In this document: in pieces, positions 32,917 through 35,910 of the stretch
How positions within the stretch are numbered: the first letter of the stretch is position 1
Layout: each line of letters starts with the position of its first letter
Assembly (NCBI GenBank): GCA_905182905.1
Contig: CAJJDH010000075.1
Span: 1-35,910, forward strand
Direction of reading: 5' to 3'
Origin: a marine gamma proteobacterium HTCC2089
Lineage (GTDB): Bacteria > Pseudomonadota > Gammaproteobacteria > Pseudomonadales > Azotimanducaceae
DNA length: 35,910 bases
Translations under genes and position numbers: made by a program
Notes under the pieces: model-generated
The model's database searches: none
Told to the model about the DNA's origin: nothing
The model's input: only the letters and a program-made list of their open reading frames with translations

Positions 32917-34155
32917 CTAGACTCGCTCGATGATGATCGCGGGTGCCATGCCACCGCCAGTACACATTGTGATTAACCCTGTATTCAGATCGCGGCGTTC
33001 TAATTCATCAAGCATTGTGCCAATCAAAATAGAGCCCGTTGCTGCAATAGGGTGGCCTAGTGCCATAGCGCCGCCATTGACATTGACTTTGGCGGGGTCA
33101 ATTCCAAGATCGCGAATGAATTTAGCAGCGACTACCGAGAAGGCTTCGTTGATTTCGAACAAGTCAATATCGTCAACTGTCATACCTACTCTAGCTAAGG
33201 CTTTTCTTGCCGCAGGTACTGGCTCGTTCAGCATTAAGGTGGGGTCACCACCCACAGTTGCCATTGAAATAATACGTGCACGTGGCTTCCAGCCGACCTT
33301 ATCCGCATAAGCCTTATTACTGAGAATTAGGGCAGCTGCGCCATCTACAACGCCAGAGCTGTTGCCGGCATGGTGTACGTGGTTTATATCTAAATCAGGG
33401 TATTTACGCGCAACTAACTGGCGGAAGGTTTCGCCGCCGTTATCCACAGGTGCATCCATAAACTGGGAGAACACGGTGGGTAGCGCTGCTAAGGTTTCCA
33501 TTGTTGTACCAGGGCGCGGGAATTCTTCGCGATCTAAGGCAAGGGTGCCATCATCGTTGTATACAGCAATGACACTTTTGTCGAAGTAGCCATTAGCAAC
33601 GGCGTGTTGTGCACGGTTTTGGCTTTCAACGGCTAGGGCATCTAACTCTTCGCGAGTGAAATTTTCCAAGGTCGCGATCATGTCAGCGCATATGCCTTGA
33701 TGTGGCTGGGGGTGTAGGTCGCGCAAATGCAGGTTGCCGCCATCTACTGTGCGGTTGCCATATTCTGGCATCAGTGTTGCGGTATACGACATCATTTCAA
33801 CGCCACCTGCGACACATAAGTCATCCATGCCGCTCATAATATTGGCTGCTGCAAGATTCACCGAGGTGATACCAGAACCACAGAAGCGATCTAAGGTGAC
33901 TGCAGATGCTGATGTATCCCAACCCGCGTCTAATGCCGCCATACGGCCCACACACGAGCCTTGTTTGCCCACTTGTGAGCTACAACCGACAACGACATCG
34001 TCGATGTCTTTTGTGTTTAGGTCGTTGCGACTTTGGATGCCCTCAAAAACTTTTGCTAGCAAGCGGCTTGGATGAAATTCTGAGAGTGAGCCTTTGCCGG
34101 CTTTACCGATGCCGCGAGGTGTTCTGGCTGCGTCGATAATATATGCGTCTGTCAT
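32917..34155 (-). CDS. acetyl-CoA acetyltransferase (thiolase)
   Basis: The 412-residue thiolase has the nucleophilic Cys in LDRFCGSGITSVNLAAANI, the GGVEMMS loop, the active-site His in NGGAMALGHPIAATGSI, and the second Cys in TMCTGGGMAPA. It cleaves 3-ketoacyl-CoA with CoA to give acetyl-CoA and a shortened acyl-CoA, or works in reverse. The overall sequence is of the FadA/AtoB-like degradative type. It lies 59 bases downstream of the enoyl-CoA hydratase gene and 21 bases upstream of the lipoprotein gene, so it is probably in one transcript with the neighbouring beta-oxidation genes. A purine-rich GGGGAAAAACC precedes the ATG. Confidence 0.93.
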   Translation of the reverse strand: MTDAYIIDAARTPRGIGKAGKGSLSEFHPSRLLAKVFEGIQSRNDLNTKDIDDVVVGCSSQVGKQGSCVGRMAALDAGWDTSASAVTLDRFCGSGITSVNLAAANIMSGMDDLCVAGGVEMMSYTATLMPEYGNRTVDGGNLHLRDLHPQPHQGICADMIATLENFTREELDALAVESQNRAQHAVANGYFDKSVIAVYNDDGTLALDREEFPRPGTTMETLAALPTVFSQFMDAPVDNGGETFRQLVARKYPDLDINHVHHAGNSSGVVDGAAALILSNKAYADKVGWKPRARIISMATVGGDPTLMLNEPVPAARKALARVGMTVDDIDLFEINEAFSVVAAKFIRDLGIDPAKVNVNGGAMALGHPIAATGSILIGTMLDELERRDLNTGLITMCTGGGMAPAIIIERV

Positions 34156-34214
34156 GGTTTTTCCCCTTAGTGAAATTGATCTTTTCTGTAGTTCTAGAAT
34201 TTGTTAGTCAGAGC

Positions 34215-35051
34215 CTATTGGCCCTTGAAGTCGGCGTCTCTTTTTTCCATAAATGATGCCATACCTTCTTTGAAATCATCGGATTGGAATAGTGGCAATA
34301 GCTGCAAAAACACATGGTGCACGTGGTCATTGAATGTTTCGTTCATACTCATGCGCATCATGCGTTTGGAAGACTGCACCGCTAGCGGTGCCATTGATGC
34401 TATTTGTCTGGCCATTTCTATGGCGCGTGCACCAACTTCATTATTATTGACCACGTGTGAAACAAGACCCATCTCCTCACACTCTTTGGCAACCAATGTT
34501 TTGCCGGTAAAAATGATCTCACTGGCCTTTGACCAGCCAATTAGCCTTGGCAAAATCCACGTACCACCTGACTCTGGAACCACACCGCGAGCGGTAAAAG
34601 CCGCGGCCAGTTTTGCCGTGTCTGCCATAATTCTGATATCACAGCCCAGCGCCAAATCCATACCGTACCCAGCAGCGGAACCGTTAAGGGCTGCGATAGT
34701 AGGTGTATCAATGTTGTGTAACACAGTGGGTGGTGTGTTGCGCAAATCTAATGTTGTAGGGCTTCGACGTTTTTTGTCTGCCAGATTATTGGTAATATCG
34801 CTGCCGCGTAAATCCAGGCCGGCGCAAAAGAATTTCCCAGTCCCTGTAACAATTATGGCGCGTACGTCAACGTCATGATCCGCTTCTAACAACAATTCAC
34901 TAAACCTGTGCAACATTGCGCCAGAAATAGTGTTCTGCTGCTCTGGACGATTAAATGTGATGGTTGCTACGTGATCTTCAACGCTATAAAGCATAGCGCT
35001 GTCTTCGCTTGTATTGTGGTCTGTAGAGCTACTGGTCATGGTCTGTTCCAT
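34215..35051 (-). CDS. enoyl-CoA hydratase/isomerase (crotonase family)
   Basis: The 278-residue protein has the crotonase blocks: VATITFNRPEQQNTIS, AIIVTGTGKFFCAGLDL (oxyanion-hole region with AGxDL), PTIAALNGSAAGYGMDLALGCDIRI (second oxyanion Gly), and FTARGVVPESGGTWILPRLIG with the conserved catalytic-position Glu in PES. It hydrates or isomerises enoyl-CoA. The FTxRGVVPE variant occurs in hydratases of many catabolic clusters; exact reaction cannot be fixed. The first 20 residues (Ser/Thr-rich) are a poorly conserved leader; a second in-frame ATG four codons in is possible. It lies 49 bases after the Nudix gene. Confidence 0.92.
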   Translation of the reverse strand: MEQTMTSSSTDHNTSEDSAMLYSVEDHVATITFNRPEQQNTISGAMLHRFSELLLEADHDVDVRAIIVTGTGKFFCAGLDLRGSDITNNLADKKRRSPTTLDLRNTPPTVLHNIDTPTIAALNGSAAGYGMDLALGCDIRIMADTAKLAAAFTARGVVPESGGTWILPRLIGWSKASEIIFTGKTLVAKECEEMGLVSHVVNNNEVGARAIEMARQIASMAPLAVQSSKRMMRMSMNETFNDHVHHVFLQLLPLFQSDDFKEGMASFMEKRDADFKGQ

Positions 35052-35100
35052 CTTAATCTGGTTGAATTTATTGCTCAGCGTCTAGGCAAGGTTTTGAGCT

Positions 35101-35904
35101 CTATTTAGCTTTGCGCTCTGGCATTTTTTCTTCACTGATCGCATAGCCTGCTTCCGTTGGAATGCACAGGTAGTTACCGTCTTCGCGTTTTTCTGTCCAA
35201 GGCAAAACGGGCACTACCTTACTCTTTAACGTGTTGTTGATGGCCTCTGCGGGGCTGTGCCAAGTAGCTAGCTTTTCTAAGTTGCGCAGTGTTGGAAAAA
35301 TAATTGTCCGTGTACCCGCGGCTTCTTCTGCAACCGCTGCGGCTGGCGGAATCCAAACTGAATCAACGGACTCATAGCCGTCATGTATTGCTATGTGGTC
35401 ATCAGGAGCAATGGCTAGGTAAAAGTGTGTGTCAAAGCGTTTGGGCATCATTGGTGGCGTAATCCAATGAGCAAAGTGCGTTAGCTCATCGCATGCAAGT
35501 ACTAGCTTTTGGCTCTGTAAAAAATCTAGTAAAGAAATTTCGCCTTTGTTCATAGGCTCGCGAAATTCCTGAAGCGATGCCAGTCTCTCGCCGCTTATTA
35601 TGCTGTTAGCACCTTGTTCTCGAGCTAGCAAAATACCGCATTCTTCAAAGGCTTCGCGGATGGCGCTGACCTGGGCAGCCCGCATGTCAGCGTCTGTATG
35701 TGCCCCTTGTATATGCGGAATTAGGTCATCTGCGAAATCTTGAGGGTCTGCCTTGCCGCCAGGAAAAACCAATGCGCCAGAAGCAAAGTCTATTTGATGG
35801 TGCCGAACAACCATAAAGACTTCTAGATCATTTGCGCCTTGTCTGAGCAATAGTATCGTCGCGGCAGGTTTAGGTGCCGTTGCGGTTGCAGATATGTCAG
35901 ACAT
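35101..35904 (-). CDS. Nudix hydrolase, NUDT19-like (predicted CoA or acyl-CoA diphosphatase)
   Basis: The 267-residue protein has the start codon six bases from the window edge, so its promoter is not visible. The Nudix box is split: VFPGGKADPQD (47-56) is separated by about 25 residues from AIREAFEECGILLA (81-94), a layout I associate with the NUDT19 (RP2p) group rather than with MutT. NUDT19 hydrolyses CoA and acyl-CoA in peroxisomes. Its position directly upstream of enoyl-CoA hydratase and thiolase supports a role in CoA turnover during fatty-acid breakdown. That role is inference; other nucleoside-diphosphate substrates are possible. Confidence 0.82.
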   Translation of the reverse strand: MSDISATATAPKPAATILLLRQGANDLEVFMVVRHHQIDFASGALVFPGGKADPQDFADDLIPHIQGAHTDADMRAAQVSAIREAFEECGILLAREQGANSIISGERLASLQEFREPMNKGEISLLDFLQSQKLVLACDELTHFAHWITPPMMPKRFDTHFYLAIAPDDHIAIHDGYESVDSVWIPPAAAVAEEAAGTRTIIFPTLRNLEKLATWHSPAEAINNTLKSKVVPVLPWTEKREDGNYLCIPTEAGYAISEEKMPERKAK

Positions 35905-35910
35905 TGAGTT

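Noticed and set aside
32930-33310. Plus-strand frame of 126 codons inside the thiolase gene
   Set aside because: It is the antisense shadow of conserved thiolase sequence.
34201-34878. Plus-strand frame of 225 codons opposite the enoyl-CoA hydratase gene
   Set aside because: It is antisense to a clear crotonase-family gene, has no family pattern and no ribosome-binding site.
1-35910. Defence island, prophage or integrative element
   Set aside because: I see no integrase, transposase, restriction, toxin-antitoxin or CRISPR genes, and no tRNA-linked attachment site.

Overview
The window looks like chromosomal DNA from a marine-type heterotrophic gammaproteobacterium. This rests on Prc, PdxH, FKBP-type isomerase and DUF5916 homologues of proteobacterial type, strong Shine-Dalgarno sequences, and a dense load of catabolic genes (CoA ligase, LLM oxidoreductase, SDR, GMC, GSTs, beta-oxidation genes). 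The placement is inference; no rRNA or tRNA gene is visible. I see no phage, IS element, integrase or CRISPR array.

Left part (1-4600, + strand): the C-terminal barrel of a DUF5916 outer-membrane protein cut by the window edge, then two unrelated exported serine hydrolases of the beta-lactamase fold.

Catabolic part (4674-18625): a GMC oxidoreductase diverges from two paralogous proteins, each made of two NTF2/SnoaL-like domains, and a GST follows. A leftward run then reads exported epoxide hydrolase, MFS carrier, Rv3520c-type LLM oxidoreductase, acyl-CoA ligase. This order suggests opening, import, redox change and CoA activation of an unidentified lipophilic substrate. Next come a mini J-domain protein and a Nu-class GST (leftward), and an SDR plus UMF1/Atg22-like MFS pair (rightward).

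Middle (18664-22407, - strand): an SLC13-type permease with two RCK_C domains sits directly upstream of an exported sulfatase whose frame is broken by one in-frame TAA.

Housekeeping-like part (22689-30832): a threonyl-tRNA synthetase lacking the TGS domain and standing alone outside the usual thrS-infC context, the Prc protease, an FKBP lipoprotein, a Qnr-type pentapeptide-repeat protein divergent from an MFS carrier with a degenerate LexA-like box between them, and pdxH.

Right end (30839-35904, - strand): a fatty-acid-type beta-oxidation run reading NUDT19-like Nudix hydrolase, enoyl-CoA hydratase, thiolase, Cys-rich lipoprotein, acyl-CoA dehydrogenase.

The points most worth following are the chromosomal Qnr homologue, the unusual ThrRS, the nonsense-interrupted sulfatase, the paired double-NTF2 proteins, and the hydrolase-MFS-LLM-ligase cluster.
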